The notes beneath the pieces were generated by a model, which worked only from the letters and a program-made list of their open reading frames with translations, made no database searches and was not told where the DNA came from. This document shows positions 10,560 to 21,584 of a stretch of 64,000 bases of DNA, piece after piece; within the stretch, counting starts at the first letter, position 1, and every line of letters begins with the position of its first letter. The DNA comes from Ursus arctos (lineage: Eukaryota; Chordata; Mammalia; Carnivora; Ursidae), in contig NW_026623050.1 in NCBI RefSeq assembly GCF_023065955.2, positions 22,712,501 to 22,776,500 of the forward strand, read 5' to 3'. The position numbers and the translations under genes are program-made.

Positions 10560-12200
10560 AATTTATTAGGCCTGGTGGAACCAACATCCTGGAGTTGTAG
10601 CGGCGAAAAATAAATTCTTGCCTCATATTTCCTCACCTAAATAATAGAATGCAAAGCTGTAATTTTAAGGCACCCACTTTATGTGAAGTTAGTTTTTGGT
10701 TTTTGTTTTTTTTTTTAAGGTATGAAACCATAGCAGGGGCTTATTTTTAGCTTGTAGTTATGGAGGAACAAATTGAGAAACATGCTTTAGAAAATCAATG
10801 AAGGAAACCGAATGGAGCACAAAGATTCCTCCTCCCAGCCAAGGAACACTTTTGGTTTTGACAACAACAATGTCCAGCTTGAACTTCAAGCTTCCATGTT
10901 CAGGGGCTATTTCAGCCTCAGGTGGCCCCGCTTAATTGCCTTCCTGTTGCCATTACTAACCATGCTGACAGCCTACCTTTTCTAACAGATACACTTGCAT
11001 TTTAATTTATCTGCACAAATAAATCACACATTATAGCATTTCTCTCTTCCGGGTTAATTGAATCAGTTCCTTAAATGTCTCTAAGTCTAATGATTTAAAA
11101 GGAGCACATTGTTTGAAATATTTAAAAAATTAGGGCCCTTGGGTTGTATGCGGAATGATCTCAGAGCTTATTTCAGATATAAGTGTTTCCTAATGATCTC
11201 ATTCATCTCAAACGGGATATGCTCAGCTACTTCATTTAAAATGTTTCCTGAAAACTCTAACAGGAAAGCTTAATACAAAGTATATTTATAGAGAGATGGT
11301 ATTTAATTTATTAACCAAAGCTTATACAGAGCATTACATGTTTTTATCCGGAATGCTTAATGAAGTATTTTGGACCCCTTCTGAAAGCTTCTATAAAACA
11401 AATTCACTTATATTTTTATTTAACGTGAATATTAACTTTTTATTTGGGATCTAAACACTCATTTAATTATCCTGTTCCTTCCAACATCTAGAAGGAAAGA
11501 GGCTGAGATTGTGGCATTTATTAACCATAAAAATTCTCTACATATTAAGTCCCGCATACCCCAGTGTGGCCTCTGGTCACTGTATTCTATGAAAAGGGGG
11601 TATTTATGGCAGGGATTAGATTCCTAATTGGTTATGACTCCAAAAATAATGTTTTGTTACAAAACACAGTTCTTTCCTTTTAAAATATATCCTCTCCCTT
11701 TTGGGAGCCTCGAGAGACTATTTTAAAAGTGGAAACTAGATTTGGCTTTGTTGTAAAGCCCAGTTCCACCTCATATATGTTTTAGAAGCTTCAATCTAGG
11801 GGAGGGATGAGCTCAGCACTTTATCGATAGTCACACTTAACGGGCACAGGGAGAAATTAAAATCCCAGCTCTGCCGCCTTCTCTGCGGGGCCTGAGGAAA
11901 AAGGCATTAGCTCCCCCTGCAGTTGATGGCATGTATGTGCAAACGAACGCAAAATGTCGAATGGCAAAAGTTTGGATTTAGTGTATTTTATCTGCTTCTG
12001 GTGAGAAATGTTTGGAGTTGTTACAGTTTTCATTTGAATTAGGCTGCAGGGGGAAAAGAAATCTCAGAATGCAGACAAATTTCAAACTACAGTTAATTTA
12101 GGAGAGGGACTTTCATTAGAAAAGCTTTTGACTTTTAGGAACAGAATGATTGCGTTCATTAGCCGACAGTCCTGCTCGTACAGTAGTCTAGAGCTTGCGG
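10560..12200. promoter_or_regulatory. Candidate conserved non-coding block 3-4.6 kb upstream of ALDH1A2
   Basis: About 1.6 kb of unique AT-rich DNA without recognisable transposons. It includes runs such as GGGTTAATTGAATCAG (near 11052), GTATTTAATTTATTAACC (near 11299) and TTCATTTGAATTAGGC (near 12028). The composition and lack of insertions are what selected distal enhancers look like. Conservation itself could not be tested. Confidence 0.3.
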
Positions 12201-12436
12201 TGTCCCCGAGCCAGTCACACGGGCGTGTCTCAGATGGGGAGCAACTATTTTTATCATGGTTGGTGAGGAAGGGTTACTAAAAAAAAGAACCCCTTTGGCA
12301 TGTAACTAAGTTAAGTTTGCTTCTTTGTTTTCCTTCCATGTTCCTTAATTTGCAGTTTTCCTTTCACTTTTAAAATTCTTCACATCTACACGTAACTCTT
12401 AACTGCTGCTGCTTACTTTAGGGCTCGCCCATTCTT

Positions 12437-12630
12437 TTTTTTTTTAATAATATTTTTTTATTATATTATGTTAGTCACCATACAGTACAACCCTGGTTTT
12501 TGATGTAAAGTTCGATGATTCATTAGTTGCGTATAACACCCAGTGCACCATGCAATACGTGCCCTCCTTCCTACCCATCACCTGCCTATCCCATTCCCCC
12601 ACCCTCCTCCCCTCTGAAGAAACAAACTGA
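12437..12630 (-). mobile_element. Short 5'-truncated carnivore LINE-1 3' end
   Basis: A reversed poly(A) (T run) is followed by ATTATATTATGTTAGTCACC and the typical carnivore L1 3' UTR. The insertion is only about 194 bp. A 16-bp target-site duplication with two mismatches flanks it: GGGCTCGCCCATTCTT at 12421-12436 and GGGCTCTCGCATTCTT at 12631-12646. It is a standard dead-on-arrival L1 insertion. Confidence 0.9.
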
Positions 12631-12646
12631 GGGCTCTCGCATTCTT

Positions 12647-13751
12647 AAACATAAGCTCCTTCCCCAAGTCCTTCTGCCCTTAGGCGGTCAGTCATCCAGA
12701 GGGTCTTTCTTCATGTGGAATGGTCACGTGAACTTTGGTGATATTTGATATCCATGTTCACAAGAAGACGAGGCTCGTTGAACAGTCATCATCTCCCTCT
12801 TTTACATGCTAGAATGAGCCACTGAAACTCTTTTCACTTTAGATGTCTTGAAAACAGAGGGGAAGTGCCGCTTCTTTCTTCTCAACCACACAATTCAAGC
12901 TGTGAAGGACACAGGGCAAAACTGGGAGGCATTCAGAGCCGGGACACTGACACCCAAGATGGGACATCCCACCCCAAACTGCAGAGAACGGGTGTCCTGC
13001 TTCAGGCATACATATTCCCCCTTCTAGGGCGTCTGTGACTCCCTGACTACTGGTGCTAAACATAGACTCTGTCCTCTCTCTACCGGTCACAGAGGTCCTA
13101 CTGAACAACTATTCCCTGACAGTACATTAAGAGCCAAGCACTGACATGGAGTCTCCGAAGAACAAAAAAGAAGCATATGGGATGACAGTGGCTGCGGACA
13201 TGAAGCTCTCCAAGGGCCGGATGAGACAAGAAAGAAGCGGAAGCTGCGGTGCACAATGAGTGAAAGGCTGTGGCAGACACGGCACAACCTGTTGGCAAAT
13301 CCCTTTGTCGACCTTTCCATGGGCCTCTAGGAGCTACGGGGGGGGGGGGGGGGGAGGCATACGACACAAGTGGTAAAGATAACATCTCCCAAAACATGGG
13401 CCAAAAAAGAACTCCTTCGAAATCTTTTAGTGTGAAGCCAGCTAATGTGATTAGAGAGGTTGGCTATTTGTAAAATTGCAATTCCCAAAAGCAAATACTC
13501 AGAGCCGAGATTCCTTCTACTTCCCAAATCCAAGTCAAATGTTCTCAAGTATAAGACCTTTTGGTACAGACCTATCCAGAAGAGAAGGTAGAGGGACCAA
13601 GGGCAGCTGAATTTTTTCCTCACTTAGGAAGAAGAGAAGGCATTACGTATGACATTAGGTCATGATTCTAATGGTTACATCTCTGCTATGGATTGATATT
13701 GCCCCCTCACTCCTGCTTAGTTGGGATGATCAGACATTTCATGGAATGGTC
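12647..13751. other. Unique intergenic DNA
   Basis: No transposon or coding signal is recognised apart from the poly-G run at 13338-13354. Confidence 0.5.
13338..13354. repeat. Poly-G run (17 G)
   Basis: Seventeen consecutive G residues. Such runs are rare in mammalian DNA, can fold as a G-quadruplex, and are error-prone in sequencing, so the length may be inexact. Confidence 0.95.
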
Positions 13752-13919
13752 CAGTGGTTTTCAACCCAGCTTCCAATTATAATCATGTCGGGAGCCTTAA
13801 TGGAGGCCTGGTTCCACCTCCGAAGATTTCAGTTAGTCTAAGGTAGGGCCCAAGGCACTGCTATTTTTAACAAAACTTCCCGGTGTCGGTAAGACACAGC
13901 CAATTTTGAGAACCATTGG
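13752..13919 (+). mobile_element. MER5A-like hAT-Charlie MITE
   Basis: It begins CAGTGGTTTTCAACCCAGC and ends GAGAACCATTGG, forming the short terminal inverted repeat typical of MER5-type non-autonomous hAT elements. The interior GGGCCCAAGGCACTGCTATT is also family-like. An ancient fossil. Confidence 0.75.
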
Positions 13920-13984
13920 TTATAACCCACAGAAGGTTAAATCTGTGGAGTTACTTGAATCCACTCGGCAACCTCTGGGTTGGG

Positions 13985-14340
13985 AAAGTGGATTCCATGC
14001 TTCCTACTCTGTAGTGCTCTTTGATTTGCTATTTTTAAATTTACTATTTGAAAAACACATCAAGCCTCAAATGGATTGACCTTTCTGCTAATGTATTTCA
14101 CCTAAATTAGCAGAGGCAATTAACTAATTTATATTGCAATTGTGCACTTTCCCGTTCACATTTATCAGCTCTTAAATGCTCGATCTGGTGTTGCAGTTTA
14201 AATTTTTTATTATTACCCTTTAAATCTGAAGAAATGTCTTACATCTAATTAGCCAAACTTACATATTCAATTAATAGATTCATTATGGGCTAATGAATAT
14301 GGAGGCAGCACGAGGGCAACATCTGCTTGCCAGTTGAAAG
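13985..14340. promoter_or_regulatory. Homeodomain-site-rich block, candidate enhancer
   Basis: Unique AT-rich DNA about 6.4-6.7 kb upstream of the ALDH1A2 start. It has many TAAT/ATTA cores, including the palindromic CTAATTAG at 14245-14252. A perfect 9-bp inverted repeat carries two more cores: TCTGCTAAT at 14084-14092 and ATTAGCAGA at 14106-14114. No transposon is recognised. Enhancer function is inferred from motif content only. Confidence 0.35.
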
Positions 14341-14587
14341 GACTCAAACTTTCTGCCATGAAAAAAGAAAAATCTGTCCTATAACTAAAACAGCTTGAAC
14401 TTTCGGTTTTCACCTTTCTGCATACTGGAATGCCCATAAGGAGTTTTAGGGGCCTGCTAACACAGGAAAGACAATATATTGTCCAGAGATAACTGCCGTT
14501 CCAGAGAAATATGAGAATCAGAACTGCAAAAGAAATACACCTCCGCGGACCCTTTTCGATATAAAACCCATACAGGTCTAGATTTTC

Positions 14588-14636
14588 ACCTCAAATTATT
14601 GAGGTTTTTCTAACCTGCATTTTTCATGAAAAATGC
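14588..14636. repeat. Two adjacent hairpins including a perfect 20-bp palindrome
   Basis: A 7-bp inverted repeat (ACCTCAA at 14588-14594, TTGAGGT at 14599-14605) is followed by the gapless palindrome GCATTTTTCATGAAAAATGC at 14617-14636. The palindrome ends 2 bp before the target-site duplication of the neighbouring SINE. Confidence 0.9.
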
Positions 14637-14656
14637 TTAAGAAAATAAACTCAATG

Positions 14657-14861
14657 AGGGGCACCTAGGTGGCACGGCGGTTAAGCGTCTGCCTTCGGCT
14701 CAGGGCATGATCCTGGCGGTATGGGATCGAGCCCCACATCAGGCTCCTCCGCTATGAGCCTGCTTCTTCCTCTCCCACTCCCCCTGCTTGCGTTCCCTCT
14801 CTCACTGGCTGTCTCTATCTCTGTCGAATAAATAAAATAAAATCTTTTAAAAAAAAAAAGA
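14657..14861 (+). mobile_element. Bear-type carnivore SINE, plus strand
   Basis: Head GGGGCACCTAGGTGGCACGG, body with CATCAGGCTCCTCCGCTATG, and a tail starting GTCGAATAAATAAAATAAAA. The target-site duplication is AAGAAAATAAACTCAATG at 14639-14656 and the same with one change at 14862-14879. Full length. Confidence 0.95.
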
Positions 14862-15529
14862 AAGAAAATAAACTCAACGGAAAAACAAACATCACAAATG
14901 AAACAAAATCTTTAACCTCCTGTAATATACTTTAGGATCGTTCCAAACTCGTGTGACTTCATAGATTTAAAGATATGGCCAGACATACCTTGGGAACTGG
15001 ACAGTTCAGTTATCAGTTATATTTGGAATCTAGATAATTCAGAGACCTAAAATGAATTTCCACAATGTTTTCAATTATTGAAATTCTGGTTTTTTATTTC
15101 TCTGGCTATGAGGAAACTAGACATTTTTAGTAATCATGAAAAAGCCATGAGTTTCAGGAAAGGTGGCTGAGAGCTAGAATTCATGTGAAAGACTCTTTTT
15201 AGAGATGGCAAGATTGTGGGGAAAATAATCAGGAATCCCTTCCCAAGCACGTGTTAGGTCCCACGTCAGAGCAAGAATTAAACGAGTGACTTTGGACTCG
15301 TGTCTGCGATGTGACAGTAAGGGTATTTCAGGACATGTGCATGCTACCATACCGGGGCATTATAAATCTTTTTTTCTTTTTTCATTTTAGACTCCTTACA
15401 TTCAAGCCGACACCTGGAATATGAGAAGACCATATTTCTTACTTTCAATGATAGAAGTGCACAGTCCCAATAATCCTTGCTATCGTATCAACTGCACATT
15501 TGTCAAATATTTTTAAAATGAATTACTGT

Positions 15530-15700
15530 GCTATTCCTTATGAGTACTACTGATGGCCTCCTACATGCCTAGCACTGGCCAGGCTCCCTGGGGATATGAC
15601 AAAGAAAATTATAAGGTCTGGTCATACCTCAAGGAATTAATAATTCGATCCTCATAAGAAAAATCTCTATAAGTGACAACACATATACCCAGGCGAATAA
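15530..15700 (-). mobile_element. L2 fossil, minus strand
   Basis: CATGCCTAGCACTGGCCAGG and a following CTCAAGGAATTAATAATTC resemble the reversed L2 3' region. Diverged. Confidence 0.45.
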
Positions 15701-16011
15701 GATTTACTGCATTTCAAAGGTGATTTATCCTCTTCGGTATCTGAAAAAAAAAAAAAAAGTGCCTGGGTGAGTAAATGTTCCCCATGCTTCTCCCAGTAGA
15801 AGCAGCAGAGGAAAAAAGAAAAAGAAAAACCAAAAAAAAAGGCCCCTGGTCTGCTCAGGGGGCCTGGAAGGAGAACACATAAGCAATACCTGAGTCAGAG
15901 GGATGTCAGAGGGGTACCCCTGCTATACAGGGCCCTGAAGTTACAAATACAAAAAGAACCAATTTAATAAAAATACCCAGGCACCTTGGTCATTCAAGAT
16001 CTGCCTTTCAG

Positions 16012-16215
16012 GGGCGCCTGGGTGGCACAGTGGTTAAGCGTCTGCCTTCGGCTCAGGGCGTGATCCCGGCATTACGGGATCGAGCCCCACATCAGGCTCC
16101 TCCGCTAGGAGCCTGTTTCTTCTTCTCCCGCTCCCCCTGCTTGTGTTCCCTCTCTCGCTGGCTGTCTCTATCTCTGTCGAATAAATAAATAAAATCTTTA
16201 AAAAAAAAAAAAAAA
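16012..16215 (+). mobile_element. Bear-type carnivore SINE, plus strand
   Basis: A full-length copy with head GGGCGCCTGGGTGGCACAGT and an 18-nt A tail. The exact target-site duplication AGATCTGCCTTTCAG lies at 15997-16011 and 16216-16230, so the insertion is recent. Confidence 0.96.
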
Positions 16216-16697
16216 AGATCTGCCTTTCAGTGCTACTAAGCCCTAAATATCCACTGTCACCACTAACACAGTTCAGGCCCCGAGGAACTGCTCCTCCTCA
16301 TCTCTTGTCCTGTGTCCTGAAAACAAAAGGCAGCGTGCGCGCTGGAAGACTGGCACGTGAAGCATGGTCTTCGTGAGCGCACAGGGAGGGTCTGAGCAGC
16401 GCAAGCGTGGAGGTGACGAAAAGGACAAATGAGCTAACTTACCAAGTCCTTTGTCTCCGACAGCGTGAGTGCAACAGGCTTCCAACGTGGAAGCGTTGCT
16501 GCCCGAGAGTGCCAAGCGTCCATTTTCTTGCTTCTCTTCATATTCCAGTAGATGGCTTTCGTGGTAGTCACAAATTAACACGGTGCTCTTATCAGTTGTA
16601 TGCATTCACTGAGGAATATTTTGCAATATTAAACAATTTATAATACTTTAAAACATGTATGTATGTACGTCTAGACATAGCCTGCAGTAAGTGTGAT

Positions 16698-16895
16698 TTT
16701 TTTTTTTAAGATTTTATTTATTTATTCGACAGAGATAGAGACAGCCAGCGAGAGAGGGAACACAAGCAGGGGGAGTGGGAGAGGAAGAAGCAGGCTCCCA
16801 GCGGAGGAGCCTGATGTGGGGCTCGATCCCATAACGCCGGGATCACGCCCTGAGCCGAAGGCAGACGCTTAACCGCTGTGCCACCCAGGCGCCCC
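16698..16895 (-). mobile_element. Bear-type carnivore SINE, minus strand
   Basis: A full-length reversed copy with the exact 12-bp target-site duplication AGTAAGTGTGAT at 16686-16697 and 16896-16907. It is in opposite orientation to the close relative at 16012-16215, so the two form an inverted pair about 480 bp apart. Confidence 0.95.
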
Positions 16896-16969
16896 AGTAA
16901 GTGTGATATTGATTCTTTATCTTGGCAACTAGATGGATATTAAACTCTAGAATTTCTAATAGTTTTATG

Positions 16970-17754
16970 TTTTTTAATTTGTAATTCCAGTATAGTTAAC
17001 ATAGAGTGTCATACTAGTTTCAGGTGCGCAATATAGTGGTTCAGCACTTCCATACAACACGTGCCCTCCTTCATCCCCATCATGTGTTTCACCCATCCCC
17101 CCCTTCTCTCCCCTCTGGTAACCATCAGTTTGTTCTCTGTAGTTAAGAGTCCGTTTCTTGGTTTGTCTCTCTTTCTCTTTTCTCCCCCTTTGTTCATTTG
17201 TTTCGTTTCTTAAATTCCACATTGGAGTGCAATCATATGGTATTTGTCTTTCTCCGACTGACTTATTTCACTTAGTGTTATACTCTCTAACTCCATCTAT
17301 GTCATTGCAAATGGCAAGATTTCATTCTTTTTTATGGCTGAATACTATTCAATTGTATGTACATACAACATCTTCTTTATCCATTCATCTATCAGTGGAC
17401 ACTTGGGCTGCTTCCATGATTTGGCTATTGTAAGTAATGCTGTTATAGACATAGAGGTGTATGTATCCCTTTAAATTAGTGTTTTTGTATTTTGGGGGTA
17501 AATATCCAGTAGCGTGATTACTGAATCATAGGGTAGTTCTATTTTTAACTTTTTGAGGAATCTCCATTCTGTTTTCCACAGTGACTGTACCAGTTTGCAA
17601 GCCCACCAACAGTGCAAGAGAGTCCCTTTTTCTCTGTGTTTTTGATCTTAGGCATACTGATAGGTGTGAGGTGATAGCTCCGTGTAGTTTTGATTTGCAT
17701 TTCCCTGATGATGAGTGATGTTGAGCATCTTTTCGTGTGTCTGTTGGCCATCAG
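16970..17754 (-). mobile_element. LINE-1 3' end, copy A (3' UTR and ORF2 C-terminus)
   Basis: Reversed carnivore L1. The 3' UTR begins near 16970 (AATTTGTAATTCCAGTATAG) and runs into the ORF2 C-terminus (reversed coding of ...[19 protein letters not shown] near 17690-17740). Frames are broken. It stops abruptly at about 17754, where sequence homologous to 17290 onward begins again. Confidence 0.85.
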
Positions 17755-18532
17755 TAGCTCTCTAGATCCATTCATGGTTCCATCCATATTGTCACAAATG
17801 GCAAGATCTCATTCTTTTTTATGGCTGAGTAATATTCCGTTGTTTATATACTACCTACTCTTTATCCATTCATCTATTGATAGGCACTTGGGTTGTTTCC
17901 ATATCTTGGCTATTATCATTGATACTGCAATAAACATAAGGGTGCATATATCTTTTTGAATTATTTTGTTTGTTTGTTTTCTCTGGGTAAATACCCAGTA
18001 GTGGAATTACTGGATCATATGATATTTCTATTTTTAATTTTTTGAGGAGCCTCCATCCTGTTTTCCATGGTGGTTGCATCAATTTACATTCCCACCAATA
18101 GTGCACAAGAGTTCCCTATTTCCATTTCCTTGTCAGCATTTATTATTTCTTGTCTTTTTAATAGTAACCATTCTGACAGGTGTGCGGTGATATGTCATTG
18201 TGGTTTTGATTTGCATTTACCTGATGATGAGTGATGTTGAGCATCTTTTGATGTGTCTGTTGGCCATCTGTATGTCTTCTTTGGAAAAATGTCTGTTCAA
18301 GTTCTCTGCCCATTCTAAAATCAGATTATTTGGGGTTTTTTTGATGTTGAGTTTTATAAATTCTTTGTGTATTCTGGATAGTAACCCTTTTGGGTATATC
18401 ATTTGCAAATATCTTCTCCCACTCCTTAGGTTGCATTGTTGTTTCATTGGTGGTTTCTTTCGCTGTGCACAAGCTTTTGATTTTGGTATTTATTTTCATG
18501 ATAATTTTTTGGTTGTTTACTTTATTTCAATA
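17755..18532 (-). mobile_element. LINE-1 ORF2 fragment, copy B, tandem to copy A
   Basis: It restarts with TCTAGATCCATTCATGGTTC and repeats in the same order the ORF2 C-terminal stretch already present at about 17290-17754 (reverse-coded [20 protein letters not shown] near 18040-18106). It then continues about 280 bp further into ORF2. The two copies are clearly diverged from each other. Confidence 0.8.
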
Positions 18533-20999
18533 TAGAAAGGGCACTGGATCAGGATTCAGGAAGCCTAAATTCTATTCTGAATATTCCCTTGCTCACTATG
18601 CTTTAACCATTGAACTGTACCCCACTTCCCCCAATAGAAAATGTTCATGCTCATAATGTGAGTATATCCTCATGAGAAAATGCCAAAGTTTGTATTAGGA
18701 AATCTGCATTTTTTTTAAACCACAAGGAAAACAATGTCAATTTTCTATGTTACAAAGCCATTCTCAAAACTGTGGAATAGAGAATTAGGATATGGTTGAG
18801 CTAAACAAGTTATGGTATAAGTGAAATATGATTATTACATTACACCTTCATAATCCAACAAAAATAACTACAGCACAGTTAGGAACTCAGGGCTATAAAG
18901 ATGCATAAACCGTTGCCTCAGATGAAAACTCTGTGTTCAAGCCAGCAGGGAGCGTAGTGGTGCTCTGACAGGTGTGCAGAGCTACAGAGATCAGAAGAGA
19001 AAGTTGTTATGTCTCCATGGGAGCCAGAAGATGGCATTTGAGCTGTACCTACATGGTAGGGCACACAGGCAAGACTAGTATGGTGGCAGGAAGACTGGAG
19101 CAAATTTTGGAAAAGTGTAACATACTTGTAGATAAATGGTAAGGACATAGCCTAGATGATAAGCTCAGAAATCTATTTAATAGAACAGTGAGCTAGAATA
19201 AAGTACCTCTTTCTTTGTCTCTGTCTTTGTCTCTCTCTCTTTCACACACACACACCTCTTTACATGAGGATATTACCTGGGTTACATAGATGGTAGCAAA
19301 TCCTAGAGAAGTATGATGTGTAAGTTATTGCCCTTTAACATTGTAAATAGCCAGGCAAAAGCAGAAAAAGGTCCAAAAGATCAAAGCACAAATCAAAAGA
19401 TTCCCAGATATGAGGGAAATTCCTAGGGTCATAGGAGGGGGAAGCAAGGTGATGAAAAAGAAAGGGCTGTGAGATGCCTGGAGGTATTGCTAAGAAGGGG
19501 GTAAAAGTCACTTCCACCTCACGGCTGTAATTCCTTGCAAGGTACAGGCTGGTCTCTGCGCTAACCCTCTCCTCCCCCAGTTCTGTATCTTCTAGCTCAC
19601 TACCATTCTCCCTGTCCCGCCCTTTCTCTCACCTCTATGCTACTGCTTTGGTCCTGCTCTTCCCCATCTCTTGAATAGCATAGGTAGCTCTGCAAAGTCC
19701 TACACCGACAAGAATGAATTTCAGTTAAAGTTAAGTGATACCAGGTCAGTTCCTGTGGGGTGTGGGAAGTGGGAATGCTCTGAGCCACTGATAGGAGAAG
19801 AGGATGTTTGGACTATTATAATAATTTTGTTCTTACTGCTTCTGGCCTTGTACCGCCCTTCACACGGCTAATAGAGTGGCCTTTCCACATCTCATTTATC
19901 ATCATGCTACTCTTCTCCATGGTGGCTTCAGTGCATACAGCATGAAGCCCAAACTCCTTGATGTGGCCTTAGCTGATCAGAGCTGTGACTTTGGAGGGTT
20001 AATTATATAACCAAATGTGAGAGAAGTAGACCATTCATTCAAACCCAACAAGAGAACTTGAGGTCATCTAGTCTGGGCTTTCCTAAACTCCCCTCATCAC
20101 TCATGAATATAACAGAATCCCAGGGTCCTTCCAGGCCCACTGGATCGGTTACCCAAGGAAGGGCCCAGGAGTCTGTGTTTAACAACTGGAGATCTCCCAG
20201 AGTATTCTTTTCTTCAGGTGGTTTGGGGAAACAGTGAGAGAGCCCACCACCTTTTACAACAGATGAGGATAAGCCATATTCCAGAATGGAGGGACCCAAA
20301 AGCAGGAGAGCTGTGAATGAGACTCAGACCTCATGATTATGTCACCGAAGTGTCCATGCCAGAGCCTAATCTAAGGTCCACCTTGGGGCTTCTGGGAGTG
20401 TGTGATCCCGGTAGGTAGGGGCCGTTCTCCCACTCCCATCAGCCCTGTGGGGCTACAACAGCAGCCACTCTTGAGCAGCAGTGGCTGTAGAAGGTAGTAG
20501 AAGAGCAGGAGAAGGAGGAAATTCCTAGGCTGCATTCCCACTGACTTACCGAGATCAGGTGGAACACATGATACTTTTGCCCCCAGCTTCTAGTTGCTCA
20601 GAAAGTGAGCAAGATTTGGCTGAAGGCAAAACTGTGAGTGCCTCAGACTTTGTTGCTGGCGTTATAGCCTTCCCTTTTTGCTTTCTTTCCCGGCTTGTTA
20701 GTGTCCTCGCCTCCTCATCCCCTCGGTGAGTCCTTGTTCTCAACCCTTTCTTCTCTAGATACATAGAAATGGCTTTGTTGTCATCAGCCATACTCTGACG
20801 GAGGCAGTGATTAGCTTTCACCGGGCATTTGTACTACCCAGCTTTCTCTCTCTTCATCTCTCTAAGGCTTAAAAAAGTAAATTATTTCAGACTGCAGTAG
20901 AAATAGAAAAAAATAATTGCACTGGAAGGTCAAGGAAGCCACCTTGCCCTTGAAATGATAATTTTCCAAAGGTTGCCTTAAAGTTTTCTTCAGCCATTC
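18533..20999. other. Intergenic DNA, mostly unique
   Basis: No gene is seen. A CT/CA-rich compound simple repeat lies at about 19207-19256, a possible L2 scrap at about 19895-19970, and a weak MER5-like stretch at about 20105-20200. The remainder is unrecognised. Confidence 0.5.
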
Positions 21000-21405
21000 A
21001 ACTCACATTTAATGGGTTGAGACCTTGTGTTAAGTAAGCACTGTGTTGAATATTTGGCAACCAGAAGAGAACACGGAAATATGGAAATAATAATAATAAT
21101 AAATAATAGGGCTTGGTCTTTTTCTTTGGCTTGCTCACAGTCTGGTGAGGGTGAAAAGTCAACCAGATAACACTGTTAAGACAGAGATATGTGTAACATA
21201 CATAGGATCCTAGGAACAGAAGAGTTCACCTTCCTTGGGCTGAGACAAGAAGGCTTTACAGAGATGCTACACTTGAATTTGGACTTGAAGTGTGGGAAGA
21301 TTTTTACTAGAGAGTTAACATGGAGAAGGAAGGACATTCCAAGTATAAGGAATGGCATATACAAGGGTGCGGACGCATGGAAAATTTGACATGTTCAAAG
21401 AAAAA
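21000..21405 (-). mobile_element. L2 fossil, minus strand
   Basis: The order of words (…GAAGGCTTTACAGAGATG…, …GGACATTCCAAGTATAAGGA…, …CATATACAAGGGTGCGG…) follows reversed L2. A short (AAT)n lies inside at about 21087-21106. Confidence 0.6.
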
Positions 21406-21584
21406 AAAACTAAACAAAACAGACAGTTTGAGAAGTGTAGAGAGAGTGGCAAGGAATAGAAGGAAATAGTGCTGAAAAGGTAGGTGAGAGGTGAAAGGTC
21501 TACCATGTCACAGACTGTATTTTTCAAGTGATACCATTTTTCAAAATGACTTCACTAATATATATCCCATCCCACAAGATCTAC

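Larger units (their letters stand above)
8451..12420. other. Upstream intergenic DNA poor in young repeats
   Basis: About 4 kb immediately 5' of ALDH1A2. No SINE or LINE-1 is visible. It contains a 22-nt T run, one probable L2 fossil and otherwise unique sequence. No coding potential is seen. Such repeat depletion is common around tightly regulated developmental promoters. Confidence 0.7.
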
